A stretch of DNA of 64,000 nt. Source: Flavobacteriaceae bacterium (GTDB taxonomy: Bacteria; Bacteroidota; Bacteroidia; Flavobacteriales; Flavobacteriaceae). Location of the stretch: NCBI GenBank assembly GCA_021647405.1, contig JAKIUU010000010.1, positions 13,037 to 77,036 on the forward strand, given 5' to 3'. Within the stretch, counting starts at the first letter, position 1. Each line of letters starts with the position of its first letter. Below the pieces are notes generated by a model. It was not told the DNA's origin and did no database searches. It saw nothing but the letters and a program-made list of their open reading frames with translations. This document shows, piece by piece, positions 1-7,662 of this stretch. A program made the translations under genes and the position numbers.

Positions 1-276
1 ACTTTGTATAATGACAGCAATGGAGATCCTAGTTATTATAAATTTAAAATAACCAAATACATTAGTCAAGTACTTAAGCAAGAAAACCCAAGAAAATTAT
101 CTAAATTAGCAATTAAGTTAATTAGCCGTTTTGATGTGCCAAATTTTTCAAGATTATCTGATACAATCATCAAGCCTTTTAACTGGAATCCAAAAGGAGT
201 GGCTATTTTTGGAAATAAAGAACTTAGTGATAAAAAATTATCTTTAGAGATTTTTTATACAGAAATTAGAAACTAG
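1..276 (+). CDS. C-terminal part of a DUF4270-family lipoprotein (5' end outside window)
   Basis: The reading frame is open from base 1 and stops at 274-276, so only the last 91 residues are visible. The visible part has no catalytic motif. I assign DUF4270 because this family of secreted Bacteroidota lipoproteins commonly sits directly upstream of glmS in Flavobacteriaceae, and the ending (LSLEIFYTEIRN) fits its beta-rich C-terminus. The gap to glmS is 6 bp, so the two are probably co-transcribed. Function unknown. The family call rests mainly on context. Confidence 0.6.
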   Translation, partial: TLYNDSNGDPSYYKFKITKYISQVLKQENPRKLSKLAIKLISRFDVPNFSRLSDTIIKPFNWNPKGVAIFGNKELSDKKLSLEIFYTEIRN

Positions 277-282
277 CATTTT

Positions 283-2133
283 ATGTGTGGCATAACAGGT
301 TATATTGGTTATAGGCAAGCTTATCCTATTATCATTAACGGACTACAACGATTAGAATACAGAGGTTATGACAGTGCTGGCGTATTTTTATATCACGAAA
401 ATGACATCAGACTCACCAAGACCAAAGGAAAAGTTGCCGATTTAAAAGCTTTAATTCCACCAGAAAACACCACTGCAAATATAGGGATAGGCCATACCCG
501 CTGGGCAACTCATGGTATACCCAACGATGTTAATTCACATCCACACACATCACAATCGGGTAATTTGGTAATTGTTCATAATGGCATTATTGAAAATTAC
601 GATACCCTTAAAAAAGAACTGATTAATAGGGGATACACTTTTAAAAGCGATACCGATACTGAGGTCTTAATCAATTTAATTGAAGAAATTCAAATTTCTA
701 AAAAATTAAAATTAGGAAAAGCGGTTCAGTTGGCTTTAAATCAGGTTTTTGGTGCTTATGCTATTGCTGTTTTTGACAAGAGTAAACCCAATGAAATTGT
801 TGTGGCAAGATTGGGAAGCCCTATTGCTATTGGTGTTGGTAAAAATAACTCCGAATTTTTTATTGCTTCAGATGCCTCTCCTTATATTGAATACACAAAA
901 AAAACCATCTATCTTGAAGATGGAGAAATGGCTATTGTTCGCCTTAATAGAGATATTGTTGTGCGAAAAATTAGTACTGATTCTCCTGTCGGCTCTAACA
1001 TACAAGAACTACACCTCAACCTTGAGCAAATTGAAAAAGGTGGTTACGAGCACTTTATGTTGAAAGAAATTTTTGAACAACCTAAAGCCATTGTTGATAC
1101 TTATCGCGGAAGAATGATTCCCCATGAAGGCATTATAAAAATGTCTGGCGTTGATGACAATCTCGAAAAATTTCTAAATGCACGCAGGATAGTTATTGTG
1201 GCTTGTGGCACTTCTTGGCACGCCGGACTGGTAGCTGAATATATGTTCGAAAACTTTGCCAGAATTCCTGTGGAGGTAGAGTATGCCTCAGAGTTTAGAT
1301 ACAGAAACCCCATCATATCAGAAAAAGATGTGGTGATAGCCATATCGCAATCTGGCGAAACAGCCGATACCCTTGCCGCTGTAAAAATGGCAAAAGAAAG
1401 GGGCGCTTTTGTCTTTGGAATTTGTAATGTGGTTGGATCGTCTATTGCACGCGAAACCCATACAGGGTCTTATACACATGCCGGCCCAGAAATAGGTGTG
1501 GCTTCAACAAAGGCTTTTACCACTCAAATAACACTTTTAACATTAATAGCCTTGCGTTTGGGGCAAGCCAATGGCAGCCTTTCAAAACAAGAATTTTACA
1601 ATTCTTTACATTCATTAGAATTAATTCCAGATAAAATTGTTTCTGTTTTAGCCAATGACGCGCATATAAAATACATTGCTTCAATCTATAAAGATGCTCC
1701 TAACTGTTTGTATTTGGGACGTGGTTATAATTTCCCTGTAGCACTTGAAGGCGCCCTAAAGCTCAAAGAAATTTCTTATATTCATGCTGAAGGCTATCCT
1801 GCTGCCGAAATGAAACATGGCCCTATTGCTTTAATTGATGAAAATATGCCCATAGTTGTTATTGCAACAAAAAAAGGCCATTATGATAAAGTTGTGAGCA
1901 ATATTCAGGAAATAAAATCAAGAAATGGAAAAATAATTGCTATTGTAACACAAGGAGATACTGTGGTAAAAGGCCTGGCAGACCATGTGATTGAAATTCC
2001 TGACACCAAAGAAGCTTTTTCGCCTTTATTGACTACCATTCCGCTTCAGCTATTGTCGTACCATATTGCTGTAATGCGTGGTTGTAATGTAGATCAGCCT
2101 CGCAACTTGGCCAAATCGGTTACGGTGGAGTAA
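283..2133 (+). CDS. glmS: Glutamine--fructose-6-phosphate aminotransferase (isomerizing)
   Basis: GlmS makes glucosamine-6-phosphate from fructose-6-phosphate and glutamine, the first committed step to UDP-GlcNAc for peptidoglycan and LPS; cytoplasmic. The protein has 616 residues, close to the usual length. It begins MCGITGYIG, placing the nucleophilic Cys at position 2 after Met removal, which fixes the start. The class II glutaminase domain covers about residues 1-220 (HTRWATHG, HNGIIENY). Two SIS sugar-isomerase domains follow (ACGTSWHAG near 307, SQSGETADTL near 356, second domain about 465-600), ending DQPRNLAKSVTVE as is typical. It converges with pth, 3 bp away. No glmS ribozyme is expected because another gene lies 6 bp upstream. 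Confidence 0.97.
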   Translation: MCGITGYIGYRQAYPIIINGLQRLEYRGYDSAGVFLYHENDIRLTKTKGKVADLKALIPPENTTANIGIGHTRWATHGIPNDVNSHPHTSQSGNLVIVHNGIIENYDTLKKELINRGYTFKSDTDTEVLINLIEEIQISKKLKLGKAVQLALNQVFGAYAIAVFDKSKPNEIVVARLGSPIAIGVGKNNSEFFIASDASPYIEYTKKTIYLEDGEMAIVRLNRDIVVRKISTDSPVGSNIQELHLNLEQIEKGGYEHFMLKEIFEQPKAIVDTYRGRMIPHEGIIKMSGVDDNLEKFLNARRIVIVACGTSWHAGLVAEYMFENFARIPVEVEYASEFRYRNPIISEKDVVIAISQSGETADTLAAVKMAKERGAFVFGICNVVGSSIARETHTGSYTHAGPEIGVASTKAFTTQITLLTLIALRLGQANGSLSKQEFYNSLHSLELIPDKIVSVLANDAHIKYIASIYKDAPNCLYLGRGYNFPVALEGALKLKEISYIHAEGYPAAEMKHGPIALIDENMPIVVIATKKGHYDKVVSNIQEIKSRNGKIIAIVTQGDTVVKGLADHVIEIPDTKEAFSPLLTTIPLQLLSYHIAVMRGCNVDQPRNLAKSVTVE

Positions 2134-2136
2134 TAA

Positions 2137-2703
2137 CTATTTGTTATTAAACACATTCATGGTATTTGCTAGGCCAGCTGTTCCAAAAGACTTTATGCTT
2201 TCGCAGGCTTTGTCTATGTTTTCTGCTAAAAGAGTGTTGTCTTCTGCCGACCAATTGCCCAACACATAATCAACCTGTTTGCCTTTAGAAAAATCGGCGC
2301 CTACGCCAAAGCGCAATCTGGGATATTTTGTTGTTTGTAAAACCTCTTGAATGTCCTTTAAACCATTATGGCCCCCATCACTTCCTTTGGCTTTTAACCT
2401 AATAGTCCCTAAAGTTAGATTAATATCATCGCAAACTATTAATAAATGCGAAGAGCTTACTTTTTCCTTTTGCATCCAATAATTTACAGCCTTGCCACTC
2501 AGATTCATATAAGTAGAAGGTTTAAGCATAACAAATGTGCGTCCTTTAAAATTAAAACGGGCAAGATCCCCTAATTTCAAAGTTTCAAAAATCACCTTTT
2601 CTTTAGAGGCTAAGGCATCTAAAATATCAAACCCTATATTATGTCGTGTATTAACATATTTATGTCCAATATTGCCTAATCCAACGATAAGATATTTTTT
2701 CAT
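2137..2703 (-). CDS. pth: Peptidyl-tRNA hydrolase
   Basis: Pth cleaves the ester bond of peptidyl-tRNAs dropped from ribosomes, recycling tRNA. The 188-residue length is normal. Visible family motifs are YLIVGLGNIGHKY at the N-terminus, the catalytic-His segment TRHNIGFD, the middle segment STYMNLSG and CDDINLTLGTIRLK...GGHNGLK. It follows prs and rplY on the same strand, a frequent bacterial order, but a strong hairpin with a T-run separates rplY from pth. It may therefore depend on read-through or on a promoter I cannot identify. Confidence 0.97.
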   Translation of the reverse strand: MKKYLIVGLGNIGHKYVNTRHNIGFDILDALASKEKVIFETLKLGDLARFNFKGRTFVMLKPSTYMNLSGKAVNYWMQKEKVSSSHLLIVCDDINLTLGTIRLKAKGSDGGHNGLKDIQEVLQTTKYPRLRFGVGADFSKGKQVDYVLGNWSAEDNTLLAENIDKACESIKSFGTAGLANTMNVFNNK

Positions 2704-2753
2704 AAATTTATTTTTTACGCATTTGTAACTTTTTAAACACGCAATGTAAATAT

Positions 2754-2797
2754 AAAAAAAAGCTTTTTATTGGCAAACCGCCAACAAAAAGCTTTTA
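2754..2797 (-). terminator. Rho-independent terminator downstream of rplY
   Basis: A 14-bp stem with one mismatch (2761-2774 pairing with 2780-2793, loop AAACC) is followed on the minus strand by a run of T (A-run 2754-2760 on the plus strand). It lies between the rplY stop and the pth start. Confidence 0.75.
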
Positions 2798-2818
2798 TAA
2801 AGAATGTTATTTAAAAGT

Positions 2819-3469
2819 TTATTCTTTAGCTGTTGTATCTTTAGCTTCTCCTTCTGATGGTGTTTCTTCGCCTTCAGCACCTTCAATTTCTTCACCTTCT
2901 TCTTCAACTTCATCAACTATAGCAGCTCTAGCCATTCTAACCTGAACAACAACTGTATTGTCTGGATGATTTAACGTAATTTCTTCTCTGTCAAGCTCTG
3001 TAACGTATACCTTGTCACCAATTTTCAATTCAGAAATATCTGCTGTTAAAAAATCTGGTAAATCTTTAGGAAGTGCGTGTACGCTTAATTTACGTAAAAT
3101 AAAGTCTAACGAACCGCCATTCAAAACACCTGGAGCGTTCCCTTCTAATTTTACAGGAATATTCATTGTGATTGGTTTCCCTGCAAAAAGTTGATAAAAG
3201 TCTATATGTAAAATCCTATCTGTTACTGGGCTAAACTGAATATCTTGTAAAACAGCGTCTAATACTTGGCCGTCTTCAAGTTCAATCTTAGCTGTATATA
3301 CATTAGGAGTGTACACTAAGTTTTTAAATGCTTTTTCATCTGCTGCAAAGTGTATAACTTGTTCTCCTCCGTATAATACGCAAGGCACCTTGTCAGCATT
3401 ACGTAAGGCTTTGGTTGCTACCTTGCCCACGCTTTCTCTTTTAGATCCTTTGATTGTAATAAATTTCAT
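2819..3469 (-). CDS. rplY: 50S ribosomal protein L25, long TL5/CTC form
   Basis: L25 binds 5S rRNA in the large subunit. At 216 residues this is the long two-domain CTC/TL5 type rather than the ~95-residue E. coli L25. The N-terminal 5S-binding domain (about 1-95) starts [16 protein letters not shown] and includes [10 protein letters not shown]; the C-terminal beta domain (about 100-185) contains [15 protein letters not shown] highly acidic low-complexity tail (about 186-216, [14 protein letters not shown]) ends the protein, as in many Bacteroidota homologues. It sits 25 bp downstream of prs with no terminator between, so the two are co-transcribed. Confidence 0.95.
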   Translation of the reverse strand: MKFITIKGSKRESVGKVATKALRNADKVPCVLYGGEQVIHFAADEKAFKNLVYTPNVYTAKIELEDGQVLDAVLQDIQFSPVTDRILHIDFYQLFAGKPITMNIPVKLEGNAPGVLNGGSLDFILRKLSVHALPKDLPDFLTADISELKIGDKVYVTELDREEITLNHPDNTVVVQVRMARAAIVDEVEEEGEEIEGAEGEETPSEGEAKDTTAKE

Positions 3470-3494
3470 TTTTGTTTATTAAATTATAATTATT

Positions 3495-4436
3495 TTACAT
3501 TAAAAATTGTCCGCTTATTGATGTATTGTTGTGAACCTTATGCATCACGTCTGCGAATAAAGTGGCGCAAGGTACAACTTTAATTTTAGAATTTTCCTCT
3601 TTTAAAGGGATCGTATCAGTAACAATTAAATATTCTAATTTTGAGTTTTTTATTCTTTCGTGAGCTGCTCCAGATAGTATTGCGTGTGTCGCAATTGCAT
3701 AAACTTTTAAGGCACCTTGTTCTAACATAACTTCTGCAGCTTTACACAAGGTTCCTGCTGTATCAACCATATCATCTACAATAATAACATTCTTACCTTC
3801 TACTTTTCCTATAAGTTCCATTTTATCTATAATGTTTGCTTTTTTACGTTGCTTATAGCAGATTACCACATCGCAGGATAAAAATTTAGAATAAGCATAG
3901 GCGCGTTTTGAGCCGCCCATGTCTGGAGATGCAATTGTTAAATTATTTAATTTAAGTTCTTTTATATAGGGTAAAAATATTGTAGAAGCATACAGGTGAT
4001 CTACTGGTTTTTCAAAAAATCCTTGAATCTGATCAGCATGCAAGTCCATTGTGATAATGCGTGTTGCGCCTGCAGCTTGTAACAAATTAGCAACCAATTT
4101 TGCGGCAATAGGCACACGTGGTTTGTCTTTTCTATCCTGACGTGCCCATCCAAAATAGGGCATCACAGCAGTTATATGTCTGGCTGAAGCACGTTTAGCA
4201 GCATCTATCATCAAGAGCATTTCCATCAAATTATCGGTGTTTGGAAAAGTTGACCCTATAATAAATATACGCCGTCCGCGGATAGACTCTTCGAAAGAAA
4301 CTTGAAATTCTCCGTCACTAAAAATGGTCTTTTTTGACAGCCCCATTTCTGCACCATAGGCTCTGGCAATTTGTTCGGCCAAAACAATGCTTTGTGAGCA
4401 AGCAAAAATCTTGGGTTTTGGAATCCTGTTTTTCAT
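3495..4436 (-). CDS. prs: Ribose-phosphate pyrophosphokinase (PRPP synthetase)
   Basis: Makes PRPP from ribose-5-phosphate and ATP, feeding purine, pyrimidine, NAD, His and Trp synthesis. The 313-residue protein shows the class I signatures: FSDGEFQVSFEESIRG, FGWARQDRK (ATP loop), TMDLHADQIQGFF and the PRPP loop VIIVDDMVDTAGT. The start is preceded by a good -7 box at 4486-4493. First gene of the prs-rplY unit. The PRPP product links it functionally to the PurF-like gene at 17.2 kb. Confidence 0.97.
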   Translation of the reverse strand: MKNRIPKPKIFACSQSIVLAEQIARAYGAEMGLSKKTIFSDGEFQVSFEESIRGRRIFIIGSTFPNTDNLMEMLLMIDAAKRASARHITAVMPYFGWARQDRKDKPRVPIAAKLVANLLQAAGATRIITMDLHADQIQGFFEKPVDHLYASTIFLPYIKELKLNNLTIASPDMGGSKRAYAYSKFLSCDVVICYKQRKKANIIDKMELIGKVEGKNVIIVDDMVDTAGTLCKAAEVMLEQGALKVYAIATHAILSGAAHERIKNSKLEYLIVTDTIPLKEENSKIKVVPCATLFADVMHKVHNNTSISGQFLM

Positions 4437-4485
4437 GTAATTAGCTGTGTGTTAGTAGGTTGTTTATTACACTTTATACTGGCTA

Positions 4486-4493
4486 CAAATGTA
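4486..4493 (-). promoter_or_regulatory. -7 promoter box of prs
   Basis: The minus strand reads TACATTTG, an exact match to the Bacteroidota consensus TAnnTTTG. It is about 50 nt upstream of the prs start. No clear -33 TTG was found at the usual spacing. Confidence 0.55.
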
Positions 4494-4605
4494 AAAAAAT
4501 ATCTGTTGGTTTGGGGCTTGATTTTAATTTATAATTAAATGAATGACTCCGTTTAAAAAAATTGAGAAAAGAACAAAAGGATGTGGTTAATTTTAGTAAA
4601 TAAAT

Positions 4606-4613
4606 TATATTTG
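4606..4613 (+). promoter_or_regulatory. -7 promoter box upstream of tRNA-Leu fragment / GIY-YIG gene
   Basis: TATATTTG matches TAnnTTTG exactly. It is followed at 4641-4661 by a small hairpin (TATCTGC ... GCAGATA), then by the broken tRNA copy. It may be the original tRNA-Leu promoter, now also serving the GIY-YIG gene. Confidence 0.45.
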
Positions 4614-4640
4614 CACTCTCTATAAAATATGGCATCTGAC

Positions 4641-4661
4641 TATCTGCCAACAGTGCAGATA
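4641..4661. repeat. Small hairpin in the GIY-YIG/tRNA-Leu element
   Basis: TATCTGC (4641-4647) is perfectly complementary to GCAGATA (4655-4661), with loop CAACAGT. The CTATCTGCC sequence resembles the CTGTCTGCC repeat at 4752-4766, so it may be a diverged copy of the same palindromic unit. Confidence 0.5.
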
Positions 4662-4688
4662 CGTTGGTAAAAAAGAGCTCCAGTTATT

Positions 4689-4716
4689 ATTAGAAGCTCT
4701 TAAATTTGCGCGAGTG
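4689..4716 (+). repeat. Direct repeat, left copy (tRNA-Leu 5' flank and first bases)
   Basis: These 28 nt match 5009-5036 at 26 positions (differences at 4695 and 4710). The repeat covers the last 19 nt before the tRNA and the first 9 nt of the tRNA. With the 16-nt exact match 4737-4752 / 5036-5051, it shows that the 5' part of tRNA-Leu and its flank are present twice, bracketing the GIY-YIG gene. Confidence 0.85.
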
Positions 4717-4752
4717 CCTGGCCTGTCGGTAGGCAGGGCGGAATTGGTAGAC
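4708..4752 (+). pseudogene. Disrupted 5' fragment of tRNA-Leu
   Basis: The fragment reads GCGCGAGTG, then a 20-base interruption containing CCTGTCGGTAGGCAGG (4722-4737), then GGCGGAATTGGTAGAC, which is the D-arm region of the intact tRNA-Leu downstream. It then breaks off into CCTGTCTGCCGACAG (4752-4766). No anticodon arm or T arm follows, so it cannot make a tRNA. The two CTGTCGG-type units are imperfect inverted copies (13 of 15 bases) flanking the D-arm remnant. Confidence 0.75.
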
Positions 4753-4766
4753 CTGTCTGCCGACAG
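4722..4766. repeat. Inverted pair of CCTGTCGGYAGRCAGG palindromic units
   Basis: CCTGTCGGTAGGCAGG at 4722-4737 and CCTGTCTGCCGACAG at 4752-4766 are inverted relative to each other, matching at 13 of 15 positions, and lie 14 nt apart. They sit inside the tRNA-Leu remnant just before the GIY-YIG start codon. The arrangement resembles small REP-like elements. Confidence 0.65.
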
Positions 4767-4780
4767 ATAGATGAAAAAGT

Positions 4781-5023
4781 ATGTTTTATGTATATGCCAT
4801 ATCGAGTTTAGAACATAATTATATTTATGTAGGATTGACTAAGGATATTAAAGAACGAATAAAAAGACATAATGTCGGTAGAGAAAGAACTACAAAATTT
4901 TATAGCCCTTTCGAATTAATTTTTTCGGAAGTTTGTAGAACGAGAATTGAGGCCAGAGTAAGAGAAAAATATTGGAAATCTGGTGTAGGAAAAGAAAAAC
5001 TAAGAGCCATTAGAGGCTCTTAA
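4781..5023 (+). CDS. GIY-YIG nuclease-domain protein
   Basis: An 80-residue single-domain protein of the YhbQ/URI-like GIY-YIG group. The two halves of the signature are FYVYAI (2-7) and YIYVGLT (14-20); Arg26 in KERIKRHN and Glu62 in ARVREKYWK fit the catalytic Arg and Glu. The family cuts or nicks DNA in homing, repair or restriction; the role of these short bacterial forms is unclear. The gene lies between a broken and an intact copy of the tRNA-Leu 5' end, and its last codons plus stop (5009-5023) are formed by the duplicated tRNA flank. That suggests it arrived as part of a small element using the tRNA as target. Confidence 0.85.
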   Translation: MFYVYAISSLEHNYIYVGLTKDIKERIKRHNVGRERTTKFYSPFELIFSEVCRTRIEARVREKYWKSGVGKEKLRAIRGS

Positions 5024-5036
5024 ATTTGCTCGAGTG
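5009..5036 (+). repeat. Direct repeat, right copy (flank and start of intact tRNA-Leu)
   Basis: Right partner of 4689-4716 (26 of 28 identical). It contains the stop codon of the GIY-YIG gene and runs into the intact tRNA-Leu. Confidence 0.85.
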
Positions 5037-5111
5037 GCGGAATTGGTAGACGCGCTGGATTCAAAATCCAGTTCTGGCAACGGAGTGTGGGTTCGATTCC
5101 CACCTCGAGTA
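5028..5111 (+). tRNA. tRNA-Leu (anticodon CAA)
   Basis: 84 nt with all arms. The acceptor stem is GCTCGAG / CTCGAGT (G1-U72 wobble), followed by the D-loop GGCGGAATTGGTAGAC, the anticodon stem CTGGA/TCCAG with loop TTCAAAA giving anticodon CAA (reads UUG), a short class II variable arm, the T arm GTGGG-TTCGATT-CCCAC and discriminator A. CCA is not encoded. A terminator follows 5 nt later. Confidence 0.96.
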
Positions 5112-5116
5112 CTTTT

Positions 5117-5150
5117 AAGCCGTAACATTAAAGTTACGGCTTTTTTATTT
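5117..5150 (+). terminator. Rho-independent terminator after tRNA-Leu
   Basis: Perfect 10-bp stem AAGCCGTAAC / GTTACGGCTT (5117-5126, 5133-5142), 6-nt loop, followed by a T-rich run. Confidence 0.9.
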
Positions 5151-5187
5151 TTCTTAAAAAAAACCTCTTTTTTAATAACTTATTAAC

Positions 5188-5203
5188 ACGAAACCGTTTT
5201 CGT
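5188..5203. promoter_or_regulatory. LacI-family-like operator palindrome upstream of the SusE/F-like gene
   Basis: The sequence ACGAAACCGTTTTCGT has inverted arms ACGAAA/TTTCGT around a central CG dinucleotide, the architecture of LacI/GalR-family operators. It lies 73 bp upstream of a starch-binding-like gene. LacI-type regulators control maltodextrin loci in flavobacteria, which makes the context suggestive; no regulator gene is present in the window. Confidence 0.35.
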
Positions 5204-5275
5204 TATTACATTTTTTTTATGTTTTTACGAGTTTTAATGCAAAATCTCTAATATTGTTTAAACAAAAAAAAAATT

Positions 5276-6178
5276 ATGAAAACAAAACTACTTTTTGGCT
5301 TATTTTTAATAGCCACATTACAATTTACAAACGCACAAGCTGGCCATACCATTGGTTTAGTTGGTGCCTTTAATGGTTGGGGGAGTACTCCAGATGCCAT
5401 GCTAACAACAACTGATGACATTAATTATACTCTTACTGGGTGGGTTTTAGCCGCCGATAGCGAAATTAAATTTAGACAAGATCAAAATTGGACTGGAACG
5501 GCTTGGGGCTCTACGAATGCTTCTGATTGGCCTTCTGGCACAGGTTCTACAACACCTGGTGGTCCAAATATCTTTGCTGTTGCCGGAACTTACGATGTTT
5601 CTTTTAACATAACTACAGGGGTTTATATGTTCTCAACACAGACTATTAGTTTAATTGGTGCTTTTAACGGATGGGCTGGTGATGTTGATTTAACCTCAAC
5701 TGATAATGTTAACTATACACTAACAGGCTGGACATTAGCAGCTAATGGTGAATTGAAATTTAGACAAGACCATGCTTGGACAACCTCTTGGGGTGCTCCT
5801 AGTGGCACTGGGTGGCCTTCTGCTACGGGCAGTACTGCTGGTTTTGGAAATATTCTTGCAATAGCCGGTACATGGGATGTTGCCTTCAATTTTTCCACTC
5901 TTGCTTACAGTTTTACTGCTGCGACTTTGGCTGTTGGCGATTTCACTAAAACCATTCAATTTTATTATGTAAACAACGCTTTAAATATTAATGGCTATAA
6001 CGGCCAAGCTTCTATAAAAGCTTTTGATGTTATGGGCAGACTTTTATATAATAAAGAAAATATTCAAGTTCAAAATGGGTTTTCTCAAAACATTAAACTC
6101 CCTAAAAATCAGGTAAGTTTTATTCTTGTAAAAGGCGAAAAATTTACTAAGTCTTTAAAAGTTATTGCCTTACAATAA
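5276..6178 (+). CDS. Secreted protein with two SusE/F-like carbohydrate-binding repeats and a T9SS sorting tail
   Basis: 300 residues. A signal peptide (1 to about 22, ending TNAQA) precedes two tandem homologous domains (about 23-122 and 123-217). Both share VGAFNGW/IGAFNGW, NYTLTGW, xxKFRQD, a Trp-rich loop and an IAGT/VAGT(W/Y)DV strand. These are features of the SusE/SusF outer-membrane starch-binding fold. The last ~75 residues (FDVMGRLLYN ... KSLKVIAL) look like a type A T9SS C-terminal sorting domain, so the protein is probably exported and surface-attached or released. No SusC/SusD or glycoside hydrolase is nearby, so it is an orphan. Ligand unknown; alpha-glucan binding is inferred from the fold. 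A possible LacI-type operator lies upstream. Confidence 0.75.
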   Translation: MKTKLLFGLFLIATLQFTNAQAGHTIGLVGAFNGWGSTPDAMLTTTDDINYTLTGWVLAADSEIKFRQDQNWTGTAWGSTNASDWPSGTGSTTPGGPNIFAVAGTYDVSFNITTGVYMFSTQTISLIGAFNGWAGDVDLTSTDNVNYTLTGWTLAANGELKFRQDHAWTTSWGAPSGTGWPSATGSTAGFGNILAIAGTWDVAFNFSTLAYSFTAATLAVGDFTKTIQFYYVNNALNINGYNGQASIKAFDVMGRLLYNKENIQVQNGFSQNIKLPKNQVSFILVKGEKFTKSLKVIALQ

Positions 6179-6200
6179 CTTTTAAAACAAATGCTAAAAA

Positions 6201-6231
6201 AACGCAATACCTTAAAGTATTGCGTTTTTTT
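6201..6231 (+). terminator. Rho-independent terminator after the SusE/F-like gene
   Basis: Perfect 10-bp stem AACGCAATAC / GTATTGCGTT (6201-6210, 6217-6226), 6-nt loop, then a T-run. Confidence 0.9.
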
Positions 6232-6276
6232 ATGCTTAAGTTTAAAGTTATTTAGTCTCAAGAATTATCAAATTCT

Positions 6277-6284
6277 TATATTTG
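6277..6284 (+). promoter_or_regulatory. -7 promoter box of radA
   Basis: TATATTTG matches TAnnTTTG exactly, and its final G is 20 nt before the radA start codon, the spacing seen at many genes in this window. Confidence 0.6.
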
Positions 6285-6303
6285 TTTCTGTTTAAAAACT
6301 ATC

Positions 6304-7659
6304 ATGAGTAAAACTAAAACAACTTTTTTCTGTCAGAATTGTGGTACGCAACATGCCAAATGGATGGGGCAATGCGCTTCTTGTGGCAAATGGAATACCA
6401 TAATTGAAGAAATTGTTATAAGGGAAGAAAAACGCAATTGGAAAACCAAATCAACCATAAAACATCCACAAAAAGCTTTGGCTTTAAACCAAATTCAATT
6501 TTCTGAAGAAGACCGCATTCCTACCAATAATAAAGAATTAGACAATGTGCTTGGGGGTGGGTTGGTAAAAGGTGCTGTGGTTTTATTAGGGGGCGAACCA
6601 GGCATAGGTAAATCTACACTCATATTACAAGTAGCGCTAAGTTTATCTCAAAGAGTACTTTACGTGTCTGGCGAAGAAAGTCAGACTCAAATAAAAATAC
6701 GGGGCGAACGCTTGGGGGTTAAAAATACAGATTGTCTAATTTTAACCGAAACCAATACCCAACAAATTTTTAGCGCTATTGAAGAGGTTCAACCCGAAAT
6801 TGTTGTGATTGATTCTATTCAGACACTACACACGGGTGTGATTGATGCGCTTCCTGGTAGTATTACACAGATAAGAGAAACGGCGGCAGAGCTTATAAAA
6901 TTCGCCAAAGAAACCAATACACCCGTCATATTGATAGGTCACATTACCAAAGAAGGTACTATTGCAGGACCTAAAATTTTAGAGCATATGGTTGATGTGG
7001 TTTTACAATTTGAAGGCGATCGCAACCACCTCTACCGTATTTTACGCGCACAAAAAAACAGGTTTGGTGCGACCTCCGAATTGGGCATTTACGAAATGCA
7101 ACAAATGGGATTGCGCGAAGTTCTTAACCCATCAGAATTATTGATTTCAGAAAAAGAGGCTTCCTTAAGTGGTTCTGTTATTGCCGCCACATTAGAAGGG
7201 CAACGCTCTTTTATGATAGAAGTCCAAGCTTTGGTTAGTACTGCCGTTTACGGTACCCCTCAACGCTCGGTTACGGGTTATAACATCAAACGTTTACATA
7301 TGATGTTGGCGGTATTAGAAAAACGTGCAGGATTTAGACTGGGGGCTAAAGATGTGTTTTTAAATATTGCAGGCGGTATAAGTGTAAACGATCCTGCTAT
7401 TGATTTGGCTGTAATCGCCGCTATCTTATCTTCAAACCAAGATGTGGCTGTTCCGCAAAACTATTGTTTTGCTGCCGAAGTTGGTTTGGCTGGCGAAATC
7501 CGCCCTGTTAACCGCGTTGAGCAACGTATTATTGAAGCAGAAAAGTTAGGTTTTGACGCTATTTTGATTTCCAAATTTGCTAAAATCAGCGAAAGCAAAC
7601 ACAAAATTACAATCTTAAAAGCGGCTAAAGTTGAAGATGTAATTAAGGCATTGTTTTAA
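6304..7659 (+). CDS. radA: DNA repair protein RadA
   Basis: RadA (Sms) is a RecA-related ATPase that promotes branch migration during recombination. The 451-residue protein has the full architecture: a C4 zinc finger (Cys10, Cys13, Cys24, Cys27), Walker A GGEPGIGKST near residues 96-105, the RadA-specific KNRFG motif near 250 and a C-terminal Lon-protease-like domain (about 280-450) that is inactive as a protease in this family. It has its own promoter box. It converges on the EEP nuclease gene with only 3 bp between stop codons. Confidence 0.97.
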   Translation: MSKTKTTFFCQNCGTQHAKWMGQCASCGKWNTIIEEIVIREEKRNWKTKSTIKHPQKALALNQIQFSEEDRIPTNNKELDNVLGGGLVKGAVVLLGGEPGIGKSTLILQVALSLSQRVLYVSGEESQTQIKIRGERLGVKNTDCLILTETNTQQIFSAIEEVQPEIVVIDSIQTLHTGVIDALPGSITQIRETAAELIKFAKETNTPVILIGHITKEGTIAGPKILEHMVDVVLQFEGDRNHLYRILRAQKNRFGATSELGIYEMQQMGLREVLNPSELLISEKEASLSGSVIAATLEGQRSFMIEVQALVSTAVYGTPQRSVTGYNIKRLHMMLAVLEKRAGFRLGAKDVFLNIAGGISVNDPAIDLAVIAAILSSNQDVAVPQNYCFAAEVGLAGEIRPVNRVEQRIIEAEKLGFDAILISKFAKISESKHKITILKAAKVEDVIKALF

Positions 7660-7662
7660 CTA

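Noticed and set aside
2131..2149. Hairpin TAATAAC/GTTATTA at the glmS-pth junction
   Set aside because: Only seven A-T-rich pairs with no T-run; too weak to call a terminator.
4110..4145. CACGTG hexamer inside prs as a third parS
   Set aside because: The flanks (GGCACACGTGGTTTG) do not form the GTTTCACGTGAAAC palindrome.
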